This document shows, in pieces, positions 1 through 7,873 of a stretch of 48,641 nt of DNA. Position numbers and translations under genes: made by a program. The first letter of the stretch is position 1. Every line of letters begins with the position of its first letter. The DNA is taken from contig NZ_JAJUWS010000048.1 of NCBI RefSeq assembly GCF_021390475.1, forward strand, positions 1 to 48,641. Direction: 5' to 3'. Source of the stretch: Streptomyces sp. ST2-7A (lineage in GTDB: Bacteria > Actinomycetota > Actinomycetes > Streptomycetales > Streptomycetaceae). Under the pieces are notes generated by a model, which was not told the DNA's origin, ran no database searches, and was given only the letters and a program-made list of their open reading frames with translations.

Positions 1-74
1 CTTTCAATCACGACGCCTTCAACCCGGTGGAACCACAGGTCCTGGAGAGACAGATCACCCACAGCCGTTCATGA
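1..74 (+). CDS. C-terminal end of an unidentified protein (partial)
   Basis: The frame beginning at base 3 is open from the window edge and ends at a TGA at 72-74. It gives a C-terminus reading FNHDAFNPVEPQVLERQI followed by six residues. Nearly every codon ends in G or C, as in real genes of this genome, so I take it as the tail of a gene that starts outside the window. It lies at the far end of the mobile element from the integrase. I do not recognise the family. Confidence 0.45.
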   Translation, partial: FNHDAFNPVEPQVLERQITHSRS

Positions 75-230
75 TCGCGGTTGTGGTGACCCTCTGTGGC
101 CCTGGCACGGAAAGTGATCCAGAGCCAGGATTCAGCCGCCGCCGACACAGGGCGTGCGTGGGGTGGGCCCGTGATGCCGCTACCGCTCTGCCTGCGAACG
201 GTTCTTGGTCGGCGGCCTGTGCGGGTTCTG

Positions 231-666
231 GTGGGGACCGCGCCCGGGTCCCGCCCTTGCTGACCTCGACCCTTGTGGTCTTCGGTCCTCAAGGTGATTC
301 GCGGTCCCCGCTCGGTCCCCGTGGCTTTGTTCCCGCGAGTGGCGACGGTCCCCGAACGGGGGTTGCTGTTGCTTTGCAAGGAACCGTCCTGTGGTCGGCG
401 GGCGGTGCTTCCCGGGACCGAGTCCCGGTCCCCGGTCCCTGCTGCGGGGACCGGAGTTGCGGAGGGTTGGGCCATGGGCGGCTGACCTGCGGTGATGCTG
501 GTCCGGTGATTCCGTGGTCGGTCCCTGTATACGGCCTCGACCTCGGTCCCGGTGTCTGCGGTCTCCGGTCCCCGCGGGACCGTGGTCCCCAGCGCCCGGT
601 CCCCGACCTCCGAGGGGACCGTGGTCTCGGATGGTCCGCGGTTCCCGTTTCTGTTCGACGGGGACC
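231..666. repeat. Dense cluster of GGTCCC/GGGACC motifs in non-coding DNA
   Basis: I count about 17 copies of GGTCCC or its complement GGGACC, for example at 247, 303, 313, 347, 414, 427, 434, 447, 520, 545, 567, 576, 584, 598, 615 and 661. Many are extended to CGGTCCCCG, and several pairs face each other to make near-palindromes (411-432, 567-581). By base composition about one copy would be expected here. The cluster lies just downstream of the minus-strand replication genes. Iterons, a transfer locus or a protein-binding array are all possible; nothing in the sequence decides between them. Confidence 0.7.
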
Positions 667-734
667 GCGAGAGTCCGGTCGTCTTCTTCAGCGGCGAGCC
701 GGTCCGCCGCCGTTCCGTTCGAGTGCAGGACTGC

Positions 735-1493
735 TCAGCGGGTGCGTCCTGGGGTCGGGATCGGTGGAGGGGTGGCCACAGCGGTCGGCACCGGAGCGTG
801 CGCGGGTGTCGTGCGGCGTCGGTCGGAGCCGGTGAGGATGACGCGTTCGGTCATCTCGGCGAGGCGGGAGGCGACGCGGTCGCCGAGCGCGGCGCGCAGC
901 TCGGTGATGGGCAGGTTGGTGGTGATCAGGGTGGGGCGCAGGTGCTCGTACCGGTGGTTGACCAGCCGGTAGGTGAGCTCCTCGGTCCAGTCGCTGGCCT
1001 TGGCGGCGCCGAGGTCGTCCAGGAGCAGCAGCGGGCAGCGGGCCAGGGCCTGCAGGTCGCGTTCGCCGTCGTGGCCGGATCGGGGGCGCAGGCGGGCGTA
1101 GAGGTCGGCGGCGGTGACGGCCTCCCAGCGCAGACGGACCCTGGCGGCGAGGAGAGCGCGGATGGCACCGTACGCCTGGTGGGTCTTCCCGGTGCCGGTG
1201 GGGCCGGCGATCAGCAGGGACGGGCCCTCGGCGATGCCCGGGGCGCCGCCCGGCCCGGGGCGACCGGTGCGGGCGATGGTGTCGACCCATGCGGTGACCC
1301 GCGGGTGGTCGGCCAGGGCACGGCGGTAGCGGGCGGGTATGCGGGCGTCGGCCAGCTCCAGTGCGGTGACCGGCTCGTCGGCCGGTTCGTCCAGAGGGGC
1401 ACCGGGGTCGATGCCGCGGGCGTTGAGGATCGCGCTGAGCCGGTCGGCCAGCGGGCCGACGCGCTGCGGCGCGCGGGTGCGGGCGGTGGTCAC
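735..1493 (-). CDS. DnaC/IstB-like ATP-binding protein (helicase loader)
   Basis: The P-loop ATPase has a Walker A motif GPTGTGKT and a Walker B motif LLLLDDLG, followed by a sensor-type TTNLP segment, the order seen in DnaC/IstB helicase loaders. In phages and plasmids such proteins load the replicative helicase at an origin opened by the initiator. I place the start at the GTG at 1493, because it overlaps the stop of the upstream initiator gene as GTGA (1490-1493), a standard translational coupling. The open frame runs further upstream, but that part lies inside the initiator gene. The product is about 252 aa. The pairing with an initiator is typical of actinophage-like integrated elements. 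Loader function is inferred from family and context. Confidence 0.8.
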   Translation of the reverse strand: MTTARTRAPQRVGPLADRLSAILNARGIDPGAPLDEPADEPVTALELADARIPARYRRALADHPRVTAWVDTIARTGRPGPGGAPGIAEGPSLLIAGPTGTGKTHQAYGAIRALLAARVRLRWEAVTAADLYARLRPRSGHDGERDLQALARCPLLLLDDLGAAKASDWTEELTYRLVNHRYEHLRPTLITTNLPITELRAALGDRVASRLAEMTERVILTGSDRRRTTPAHAPVPTAVATPPPIPTPGRTR

Positions 1494-2422
1494 AGTTCGC
1501 CTCCGTAGGCCGCCTCGATGTCGGCCGGGTTCGTCCACGGACGGTGGGCGACGGGGGCGGTCCGGGCGACGTTCATCGCCTCGTGGACGAGGCTGGGCAG
1601 GGTGCTGGGGTGCAGGCCCTTGGCGCGGTGGCGCTCCAGCCCGGACCGGATGTGGACGGGATCGATGCCCTCGGTCAGCAGCTTGCCGACCTCACGGCCG
1701 AGGTGTCCCAGGACGTCCTTCGGGGGGCGGTGGGCGCAGGCGGTGACGTACTCGCCGATGAGCTGCCGGGCCGAGACGGTATCGGGTGCGGGGGCGCTCG
1801 CGCCCCCCGACGGAGTAGTTCCTAGATCCATGATCCTAGGTCCTGGATCCGGACGGTGAGGTGTCACCGCCGCTGCCGGGAGGGCTCCGTGCTGCTTCAC
1901 GGAGGGTTCCGTGAAACCGTCCTCACCTGCGGCTTCGTCAGCTGAGCAGGGACTCGACGTGGACTCACGTACCTTGCGGGAGCCCTCACGGAGGGTTCCG
2001 TGAGGCAGCGGTGCGGACTCCGTGACACCGACCCGTTCGGCAGGCGTGGTGGTGCTCGCCACGGTGCCGGACGGAGCGCCGTGGTGCGGGCAGCCGGGGA
2101 GGCGGCTCTTGCTGGGCCGGTTGATCTTCTGGTGCTGGTGCCAGGTGACGATGTGCAGGTAACGCTTGTCATCCGAGCCCTTGTAGCGGCAGATCAGACC
2201 GGCGTCCGCGAGCTGGGCGAGGTCCTTCTCGACCTCGGCGGGCGTGTGCTCAGGGCGCAGGACCCACAGCTGTCCGGCGATGATCGCGGCGTGGTCGCGG
2301 TGGCGGCCCTGGTCATCGGCCTGGGTGAGCAGGCCGAAGAAGGTCCGCTCGGCGGTCAGGGTAACGGCGGCCAGGGACTCGGAGACGAAGGCTTCGGGCT
2401 TGATGGTGCGAATGCGTGCCAA
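1490..2422 (-). CDS. Phage-type replication initiator (winged-helix)
   Basis: The product is 310 aa. It starts MARIRTIKPEAF and has an N-terminal winged-helix-like region (about residues 1-110) resembling replisome-organiser proteins of actinophages and integrated plasmids. A low-complexity Gly/Ser/Glu-rich linker follows (about 130-215), then a helical C-terminal domain (about 220-310). The start is TTG at 2422, with GAGGA about 10 nt upstream on the minus strand. It is coupled to the DnaC-like gene by a GTGA overlap. Two perfect inverted repeats lie within the linker-coding part, as the lambda origin lies inside gene O. Exact function is inferred; a DNA-binding regulator is the alternative. 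Confidence 0.7.
   Translation of the reverse strand: MARIRTIKPEAFVSESLAAVTLTAERTFFGLLTQADDQGRHRDHAAIIAGQLWVLRPEHTPAEVEKDLAQLADAGLICRYKGSDDKRYLHIVTWHQHQKINRPSKSRLPGCPHHGAPSGTVASTTTPAERVGVTESAPLPHGTLREGSRKVRESTSSPCSADEAAGEDGFTEPSVKQHGALPAAAVTPHRPDPGPRIMDLGTTPSGGASAPAPDTVSARQLIGEYVTACAHRPPKDVLGHLGREVGKLLTEGIDPVHIRSGLERHRAKGLHPSTLPSLVHEAMNVARTAPVAHRPWTNPADIEAAYGGEL
1897..2025. repeat. Palindromic iteron-like repeats inside the initiator gene
   Basis: The 18-bp sequence TCACGGAGGGTTCCGTGA occurs exactly at 1897-1914 and 1986-2003, 89 bp apart. Each has 7-bp perfect arms (TCACGGA/TCCGTGA). Two degenerate relatives flank them, with GGGCTCCGTG near 1883 and GGACTCCGTGA at 2015-2025. All fall in the stretch encoding the low-complexity linker of the initiator. 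This suggests binding sites of the initiator itself, possibly the element's origin. Confidence 0.6.
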
Positions 2423-2932
2423 GAGGAGCGGTCCTCACTCGGCGGGCGGTGGATGGGCGTCCACGGCTCACCGTCGGTCGCGGCGGTTCGGACGTGAAGG
2501 GGCAGGGAGGTGGCCGGCCACTGGCGCGGGGTGCGCTGGTGGCCGGTCGCGCTTTCCGGGTGTGTCGTCAACACAGCCACACCCGGGACATGCAAGTCCA
2601 GCCCTATGCAGCCGGATCTCTGACGGCAGAAATACCGACGGAAAGCGGGCCGTGAAGGGCGGCGCGGAAACGGTAGGGCACGATCGGCGGTTGACCAAAT
2701 AGTTGCCCCGGGCGCCGCGCCGGAAGGATCACATCGCCAAGCCGTTGACAGGCTTTCGCCGGGGAAGCTACAACACAACACCCGACGTCAGAGCCTCTTT
2801 CGAGTGCCGCTCAGCATCACGGCCCCGGGCCCCCGGCTGCGGAGAACCCTCCGCTTGTGTGCCGAGTGAGGCGCAACATAGACCACGATCGCCGGTTAAC
2901 CAAACCGGCGAATGCAGGCTAGTAATGGAGAT
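2423..2932. promoter_or_regulatory. Divergent control region with two operator-like repeats
   Basis: This roughly 510-bp stretch separates the minus-strand initiator operon from the plus-strand XRE gene and holds no convincing gene. A 21-bp direct repeat with two mismatches, CACGATCGNCGGTTNACCAAA, lies at 2679-2699 and 2884-2904. The second copy contains the palindrome GGTTAACC. A TAGTAAT -10-like hexamer sits at 2920-2926, so transcription would begin about at the ATG at 2933, giving a leaderless message. The copies are plausible operators for the adjacent XRE protein, covering promoters for both directions. This is inference from position and symmetry. Confidence 0.55.
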
Positions 2933-3190
2933 ATGGCAGCGCGATCACGGGAAATCGACCCCGTAGAAATACGGGCAGCCCGGACCATCAAAATCCTCCG
3001 CACCGAGAGCGGCCTCGTGCAGCGTCAGCTGGCCGACCGGGTGACCGCCCTCGGCCGCCCGATGTCCAACACGATGCTGTCCCCCATCGAGCACGCTCAG
3101 CACCGCTGCGATGTCGACGACCTCGTCGCGATCGCCGAAGCCCTCCTCGTCTCACCCCTCGTGCTGCTGCAGGGCCCGACCACCCCGTGA
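2933..3190 (+). CDS. XRE-family helix-turn-helix regulator
   Basis: An 85-aa protein with an XRE/Cro-type helix-turn-helix: an RTESGLVQRQLADRVTALG helix pair, then a recognition region ending in IEHAQHRCDVDDLVAIAEAL. Proteins of this size in integrated elements usually act as the repressor or copy-control switch. I prefer the ATG at 2933 because a -10-like TAGTAAT lies 7 nt upstream, fitting leaderless translation. An in-frame ATG at 2912 would add seven residues and has no good ribosome site. It is followed by the excisionase-like and integrase genes on the same strand. Operator-like repeats lie upstream. Confidence 0.75.
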   Translation: MAARSREIDPVEIRAARTIKILRTESGLVQRQLADRVTALGRPMSNTMLSPIEHAQHRCDVDDLVAIAEALLVSPLVLLQGPTTP

Positions 3191-3250
3191 CGAGGCCCGT
3201 CCGGTACCGCCGACCGAGCACGCCCACCACCGAGTCAGGACCCGCCGCCC

Positions 3251-3616
3251 TTGCACCGACTTTCGCCCACGACCGCGACCGCACACCTCCCGCACACCCC
3301 GAGCGGCACCCCTCTGCCGCGCCTCTACCGACCCGAGGAGATCGCCGAAGCACTCGGCTGCTCTGCCTGGTGGGTCAAGGACCGGGCCCGGCGGAGCCTC
3401 ATCCCGCACACCCGCGTCGGCCGCGCCTACCGCTTCACCGCCGACCACCTCGCCGAGATCGTCCGCCTCCACGAGGAGACACCGGCACGGCCCGCCCCGT
3501 CCTCCCCAGCTGTCTCCCGAGACGAATCCCCACAGCCGCGCCGCCATCCCACCACTCCGGTGAACCGCCTGCGGGCCCGGCCACCGCGCCGGGCCCAGTA
3601 CGACGCCACCGCGTAG
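3251..3616 (+). CDS. Excisionase-like MerR/HTH_17 DNA-binding protein
   Basis: The core RLYRPEEIAEALGCSAWWVKDRARR followed by IPHTRVGRAYRFTADHLAEIV is the classic HTH_17 'excisionase family' fold: two helices, a turn, then a basic wing contacting DNA. Such proteins sit directly upstream of the integrase in Streptomyces integrative elements and bend DNA at att sites to favour excision. The tail is Pro/Arg-rich. The start is uncertain: the frame opens with TTG at 3251 and no ATG precedes the domain. The integrase follows after 46 bp on the same strand. Confidence 0.72.
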   Translation: MHRLSPTTATAHLPHTPSGTPLPRLYRPEEIAEALGCSAWWVKDRARRSLIPHTRVGRAYRFTADHLAEIVRLHEETPARPAPSSPAVSRDESPQPRRHPTTPVNRLRARPPRRAQYDATA

Positions 3617-3662
3617 CCGCACCCCGACACGCAGCAGACAGAAGCGAAGGAGCCACCGGAAG

Positions 3663-5162
3663 TTGGGTTTCGCGGAGAAGCGCGGAAACTACTGGCGCGG
3701 CCGGTACAAGACCGCGCCCGGCAAGCACCTGACGGTCGTTGACGAGCGCGGCAAGGCGGTCAGGTTCGCCACCAAGGGGGAGGCCCAGCGTGCCGCGAGC
3801 GAGGCCGAGAACAGGTACCGGCGCGGCGACTGGCGCGACCCGGCGCTCGGCCAGGAGACCTTCGGCGAATACGCGAACCGGTGGTACGCCGCCCAGGACC
3901 TGGCCGCCTCGACCATGCAGAACTACAAGCGCCACATCGAGGAGCACCTGCTCCCCGCATTCGAGGACAAGGCGCTCGCCGGCATCCTCCGCTCGGACGT
4001 CGAGCTGTGGGAGAAGAAGGAGAAGACCCTCTACGCGGCCTCCAGCGTCAAGACCTGGCGCTCCACGCTCCACCTGATCCTCGAGGACGCGATCGACGAC
4101 GGCCTGATCACCTCCAATCCGACGGCCAGACGCCGCGGGCGCGGCAAGCGCGCCGGCCGCTCCCGCGACCGCGGCCCCGAGAAGACCATCACCGATCCTC
4201 TCGGCGCCCTGCTGATCGCCGAGAGAGCCGCGCTGCTCTCCGGCCGCGACGACGAGTTCGTCGCCGTGGTTCTCATGGCGTACACCGGGATGCGATGGGG
4301 CGAGATCGTCGGCCTGGAAACCGAGTTCACCCGCCCCGGCGCCGTCCGCGTCGAGCACCAGCTGTACGAGCTGGACTCCGGGACGCTGATCCGCTGCCCG
4401 CCCAAGGACGACAGCTACCGCACCATCGACATCCCCGACTGGCTCTCCGCCCTGCTCGCCGATCACGTCGCCCGCACCAAGCCGGCACCCTGTCCCTGTC
4501 ACGACAAGACCTACGTCTTCCGAGGACTGGGCACCGGCCGCACCGGCGGCCACCAAGGCGCGAAGCTCACCGACGTGGCCCGCCGCGCCGGAGTCTCCAC
4601 CGGCACCGTCTCCAATGTCCTCAACCACCCCGACCGCGTAGCCGAATCCACCCGCGCCACCGTGGACAAGGCCATCACGGACCTCGGCTTCGTCCGTGGC
4701 GGCGCGATCTCGCGCAACGCCGCCCACTGGCGCCGCAATGGCTTCGCCACCTGGTTGTTCACCCCCGCAGTCTCCGGCTGGTACCCGAAGAAGGCCCCCC
4801 AAGAACCCCGCCCTGTGCCCCTCCTCGGCGAACCACAGCCCGGCATCCCGGCCCGAGGCCGCGGCGCCGCTGCCCGCGCCTGCTGGCTCCCCATCGCCAA
4901 GGGCCTCACACCCCACGGCCTCCGCCACACCCACCGCACGATCATGGAAGACCTCGGCACCGAACGCGTCCTCATGGACGAACGCATGGGCCACCTCGAC
5001 GGCTCCATCTCCGCGCGCTACGCCCACGTCACGCCCGGCATGCGCAAGCACCTCATGCACGGCCTCACCGAGCGCTGGGAGACGGCGCTCGACTCTCGCC
5101 TCGCGATGTGCCCGACGTCACCGGTGCGTGTGCTGGATGGCGTACTGCGCGCACGCCAGTAG
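3663..5162 (+). CDS. int: Tyrosine recombinase/integrase with internal LacI-type HTH
   Basis: 499 aa; TTG start at 3663 with GAAGGAG about 8 nt upstream. An N-terminal arm-binding region and a SAM-like core-binding domain (about residues 65-150) precede the catalytic domain. Visible active-site residues are Arg211 (TGMRWGE), the box LTPHGLRH with Arg421, the later MGHLDG histidine, and nucleophile Tyr453 (ARYAHV). Between the first Arg and the HGLRH box lies an extra segment, about residues 302-352, reading LTDVARRAGVSTGTVSNVL and onward. This is a LacI-family DNA-binding headpiece. The enzyme should integrate and excise the element at the nearby tRNA-Pro. The role of the LacI segment is unknown. 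Confidence 0.9.
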   Translation: MGFAEKRGNYWRGRYKTAPGKHLTVVDERGKAVRFATKGEAQRAASEAENRYRRGDWRDPALGQETFGEYANRWYAAQDLAASTMQNYKRHIEEHLLPAFEDKALAGILRSDVELWEKKEKTLYAASSVKTWRSTLHLILEDAIDDGLITSNPTARRRGRGKRAGRSRDRGPEKTITDPLGALLIAERAALLSGRDDEFVAVVLMAYTGMRWGEIVGLETEFTRPGAVRVEHQLYELDSGTLIRCPPKDDSYRTIDIPDWLSALLADHVARTKPAPCPCHDKTYVFRGLGTGRTGGHQGAKLTDVARRAGVSTGTVSNVLNHPDRVAESTRATVDKAITDLGFVRGGAISRNAAHWRRNGFATWLFTPAVSGWYPKKAPQEPRPVPLLGEPQPGIPARGRGAAARACWLPIAKGLTPHGLRHTHRTIMEDLGTERVLMDERMGHLDGSISARYAHVTPGMRKHLMHGLTERWETALDSRLAMCPTSPVRVLDGVLRARQ

Positions 5163-5171
5163 GAGACGCGG

Positions 5172-5257
5172 CTCGTAGCTCGGGACTCCGAGTCGCCCCG
5201 AGCTACGAGAAGCCGGTCAGGGTGTGCTCCGTAAGCGGAGCACACCCTGACCGGCTT
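5172..5257. terminator. Two adjacent hairpins between int and a convergent gene
   Basis: A 22-bp perfect inverted repeat spans 5210-5231/5236-5257 with a TAAG loop. Just before it is a 13-bp repeat at 5172-5184/5197-5209. The integrase ends at 5162, and the convergent small gene has its stop codon at 5258-5260, so the large hairpin is placed as a bidirectional terminator. The first repeat could instead be a recombinase-binding site, since it lies beside int. Confidence 0.75.
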
Positions 5258-5455
5258 TCAGCGCACCCAGTTCGCTGCTCCCATGACAACGGCAGCCATC
5301 GTGCTCCCGAGCGCCAGCAACTTGAGCGGTACACGGTCAAGGGTCACGTGCAAAGGGCCGCAACGAAGCTCGAAGGCGGGCGTGCGCGGGGGCGGCTCGG
5401 ACGGGTAGGCGGCTTGATCGTCAGGAGCAACGTGAGAGTTGAGGTGCTTGGCCAC
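5258..5455 (-). CDS. Small protein with one C-terminal membrane helix
   Basis: 65 aa from a GTG start. The N-terminal half is polar (HLNSHVAPDDQAAYPSEPPP). It leads to a short conserved-looking motif FELRCGPLHVTLDRVP and a single hydrophobic helix, LKLLALGSTMAAVVMGAANW, at the very C-terminus. The tail-anchored topology and codon use look genuine. It is convergent to int and separated from it only by the terminator. I do not know the family; a small element-encoded membrane protein is the most that can be said. Confidence 0.55.
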   Translation of the reverse strand: MAKHLNSHVAPDDQAAYPSEPPPRTPAFELRCGPLHVTLDRVPLKLLALGSTMAAVVMGAANWVR

Positions 5456-5740
5456 GACTTCTCCGATTCTTCGGACCTACGGCACATGTCGACCGTAAGT
5501 GAGTGGATGGCTCGGTGATTCGAGCGCGCCCACCTTGGAGCAGCTGTTACCTAGCACCGCAAGTCGCTCCGCCCGCGTTCCGCCCTGCTGTCGACTCTGG
5601 CCAGTTGCTACAGGCCAGGTCATGCGGGTGTGACCTGCAGTTTCGTTCCCCACTCTGCGGCTTCGAGTCGAGTAGCCGAACGCATCAATCTTTGAAGTCC
5701 GCTCTGCGGCTGGCACGTTGCGACAACTAAGGTTGTCCTC

Positions 5741-6418
5741 ATGCGTTCAGTGAGCGATGACGAGTTCTGGTTCGATTCGGACTCCATGGCAGAGCCCTGG
5801 TGTCCGCCTGATGCTGCCGAGTTAGCCCGAATACGGGACGAGTTGAGGGAGCTTGCCCGCAATATTGCGAGTCGGACCTCGGCACGTGGTCAGGAATGCC
5901 TGGTCAACGGACATAGACCCTCGGCTATGGCGGAGTTGTTCGCAGACTGGCAGCTCTCCTACCTGCACGCCCTGCGACGGGTGCATGAAGCCGCCGAGGT
6001 CCTTGCCGCCGAGGCTGCGCTGATAGGAGGGGGAATGGGCGCTACCTATGGTCACCTGGGATCTGCCTGGGGGATCTCCAAGCAGGCAGCGCGTAAGAAG
6101 TGGCCCGGCGCGGTCGATGACGGCTCGGGGCAACCAGAGAAGATCACGGTGGAAAGGTACGGCGGGGTCGCCGAGATCACTTACCTCCCAGACCGATGTG
6201 CTTGGGGCTGGACTGCTTGCGGCAGTGATGGGACGCGCCGCGAGGCGGAGGAGGTGTATGCCGCCTGGTGGATGACCGTGATCGTGGCCGAGTGCTTCCT
6301 TCGAGATCACGTCTCGCCTTGGGGAAACACGGATGTTCCGCGTGCGCTTGGCGATCCAGAGGATTGCTGGTGCTGGGATGACGACGCCTGGGCACAGGAG
6401 CCAAGTAACGGCGCGTGA
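5741..6418 (+). CDS. Hypothetical protein with a possible DNA-binding helix-turn-helix
   Basis: 225 aa; ATG at 5741. The N-terminal 100 residues look mainly helical (RIRDELRELARNIA; FADWQLSYLHALRRVHEAAEVLAAEAAL). A segment near residue 105, HLGSAWGISKQAARKKWPG, reads as a helix-turn-helix. The C-terminal half is rich in Trp and acidic residues. G+C looks lower than in the core genes, which fits mobile-element cargo. It lies between int and the tRNA-Pro, and so inside the inserted element if that element ends at the tRNA. Function is unknown; a regulator is a guess from the HTH-like segment. Confidence 0.6.
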   Translation: MRSVSDDEFWFDSDSMAEPWCPPDAAELARIRDELRELARNIASRTSARGQECLVNGHRPSAMAELFADWQLSYLHALRRVHEAAEVLAAEAALIGGGMGATYGHLGSAWGISKQAARKKWPGAVDDGSGQPEKITVERYGGVAEITYLPDRCAWGWTACGSDGTRREAEEVYAAWWMTVIVAECFLRDHVSPWGNTDVPRALGDPEDCWCWDDDAWAQEPSNGA

Positions 6419-6527
6419 GGGTGGTGCCTTCGGCGGAGCCGTGCAGGGCATGGCGGGCGGTTGTCATCTCTTCCGGGATCGATCCGGCTCCCAAACGGCT
6501 CCCAAGAGGGGGCCGGAGACGCGGGAA

Positions 6528-6556
6528 GGGCTTGATCCTCAGTGAGGATCAAGCCC
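6528..6556. terminator. Hairpin downstream of tRNA-Pro
   Basis: A 13-bp perfect stem (6528-6540/6544-6556) with a 3-nt loop. It lies 20 bp beyond the 3' end of the minus-strand tRNA-Pro and 110 bp after the plus-strand gene, so it can terminate both. Confidence 0.75.
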
Positions 6557-6576
6557 TTGACCTGCTGTTCCTTCAG

Positions 6577-6650
<74 letters not shown>

Positions 6651-6714
6651 AAGCAACGAGGAACACTGTAGCCGACCGGCGCGTGGAGACGAAATCGACT
6701 TTCGGGCGGGTGGT

Positions 6715-6759
6715 CCGGGGGTGGGACCGGGCGGCTCACCCGCCCGGTCCCACCCCCGG
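6715..6759. terminator. Strong hairpin after the metallophosphoesterase gene
   Basis: A 19-bp perfect GC-rich inverted repeat (6715-6733/6741-6759) with a 7-nt loop ends one base before the stop codon of the minus-strand metallophosphoesterase at 6761. It is a rho-independent-like terminator of the type common in this window. Confidence 0.8.
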
Positions 6760-6760
6760 T

Positions 6761-7705
6761 TCAGGGGGTCTCGCGGCGCTCGACGAGGGTCAGGAGCGTC
6801 GCCTCGGGCGGACAGGCGAAGCGCACGGGGGTGTAGCGGTTGGTGCCACAGCCGGCGGAGACGTGCAGGTAGGAGCGATTTCCGCCGTGCTCGTGGGCGC
6901 TGAGCCCCTTGACCCGGTCGGTGTCCAGGTCGCAGTTGGTGACCAGCGCGCCCCGGAAGGGGACGCACAACTGACCGCCGTGGGTGTGGCCGGCGAGGAT
7001 CAGCGGGTAGCCGTCGGCGGTGAAGGCGTCGAGCACCCGCAGGTAGGGGGCGTGGACGACGGCGAGGGAGAGGTCGGCGTCCTGCTCCGGCCCTCCCGCG
7101 ACCTTGCGGTAGCGGTCGCGCTTGATGTGCGGGTCGTCCAGGCCGGTGAGGGCGATCTCGCCGAGCGGGGTCTTGATCCGCCCCCGGGCGTTGGTGAGGT
7201 TGGCCCAGCCGGCGTCGTCGAAGGCCTCCTGCACCTCCCACCAGGGGTTGCGGGGCACCCCGGAGGGGGCGGGGTTGCCGTTGAGGCCGTGCCGGCCGCT
7301 GACCTGCTCCAACAGGTAGCGGGCGGGGTTGCGCAGCCGGGGGGCGTAGTAGTCGTTGGAGCCGAAGACGTAGGCGCCGGGAAACTCCATCAGCGGGTCC
7401 AGGGCGTCCAGCAGCTCGGGGACGGCGTCGGGATCGGAGAGGTTGTCGCCGGTGTTGATCACCAGGTCGGGGCGCAGGCCGGCGAGGGTCTGCAGCCAAC
7501 GGCGCTTCTTGTGCTGGCCGTGGATCATGTGGATGTCGGAGACGTGCAGGACCCGCAACGCGGACATGCCCGGCGGAAGGACCGGGACGGTGACCCGTCG
7601 CAGTCGGAAGGAGCGGGCCTCGAAGCCCGCCGCGTAGCCGAGGCCGGCGAGAGCCGCCGCACCGATGCCGAGAGGAATGCCGTAACGCGCGCGCATGCGT
7701 CCCAT
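6761..7705 (-). CDS. Calcineurin-like metallophosphoesterase
   Basis: About 314 aa. An N-terminal hydrophobic segment (YGIPLGIGAAALAGLGYAAG) acts as membrane anchor or uncleaved signal. It is followed by the metal-binding motif series of this superfamily: VSDIHM (D-x-H), a NTGDN-like GDxx, a GSNDYY block in the GNHD position, HAPYL, and GHTHGG. The GNHD motif being GSND is a small deviation typical of the YkuE/YaeI-like subgroup. These enzymes hydrolyse phosphodiesters or phosphomonoesters with two metal ions at the membrane; the substrate here is unknown. I use the ATG at 7705; the ATG at 7696 is equally possible, and the open frame upstream of these is not coding-like. Confidence 0.85.
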   Translation of the reverse strand: MGRMRARYGIPLGIGAAALAGLGYAAGFEARSFRLRRVTVPVLPPGMSALRVLHVSDIHMIHGQHKKRRWLQTLAGLRPDLVINTGDNLSDPDAVPELLDALDPLMEFPGAYVFGSNDYYAPRLRNPARYLLEQVSGRHGLNGNPAPSGVPRNPWWEVQEAFDDAGWANLTNARGRIKTPLGEIALTGLDDPHIKRDRYRKVAGGPEQDADLSLAVVHAPYLRVLDAFTADGYPLILAGHTHGGQLCVPFRGALVTNCDLDTDRVKGLSAHEHGGNRSYLHVSAGCGTNRYTPVRFACPPEATLLTLVERRETP

Positions 7706-7873
7706 CGTCGCAGAACGGCGGAGGGGTTCGTGCCCACCTTCCCGCCTCCCGCCCCGGGGCCGGGGTGGTGCGCGGGCCGCCAACCACGGGCGGCCCCGTT
7801 CCCGCGCGAAGCAACGCGAGGGGACGCGAGGGGACGGGAAGGGACGGGAAGGGAAGAGGAGAGGGTGGAAAGC

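Noticed and set aside
231..666. CRISPR array
   Set aside because: The units are short (6-9 bp), irregularly spaced and in both orientations; there are no cas genes.
2703..2966. 87-codon plus-strand open frame before the XRE gene
   Set aside because: It crosses both operator-like repeats and the probable promoter, and the product is of random composition.
3435..5060. 541-codon minus-strand open frame opposite int
   Set aside because: The integrase motifs and ribosome site support the plus strand; the minus product has no recognisable domain.
5172..5209. Inverted repeat after int as the attP core
   Set aside because: The tRNA-Pro 3' end is not present here, so it cannot be the strand-exchange core; with the following stem it is better read as termination, although a recombinase arm site is not excluded.
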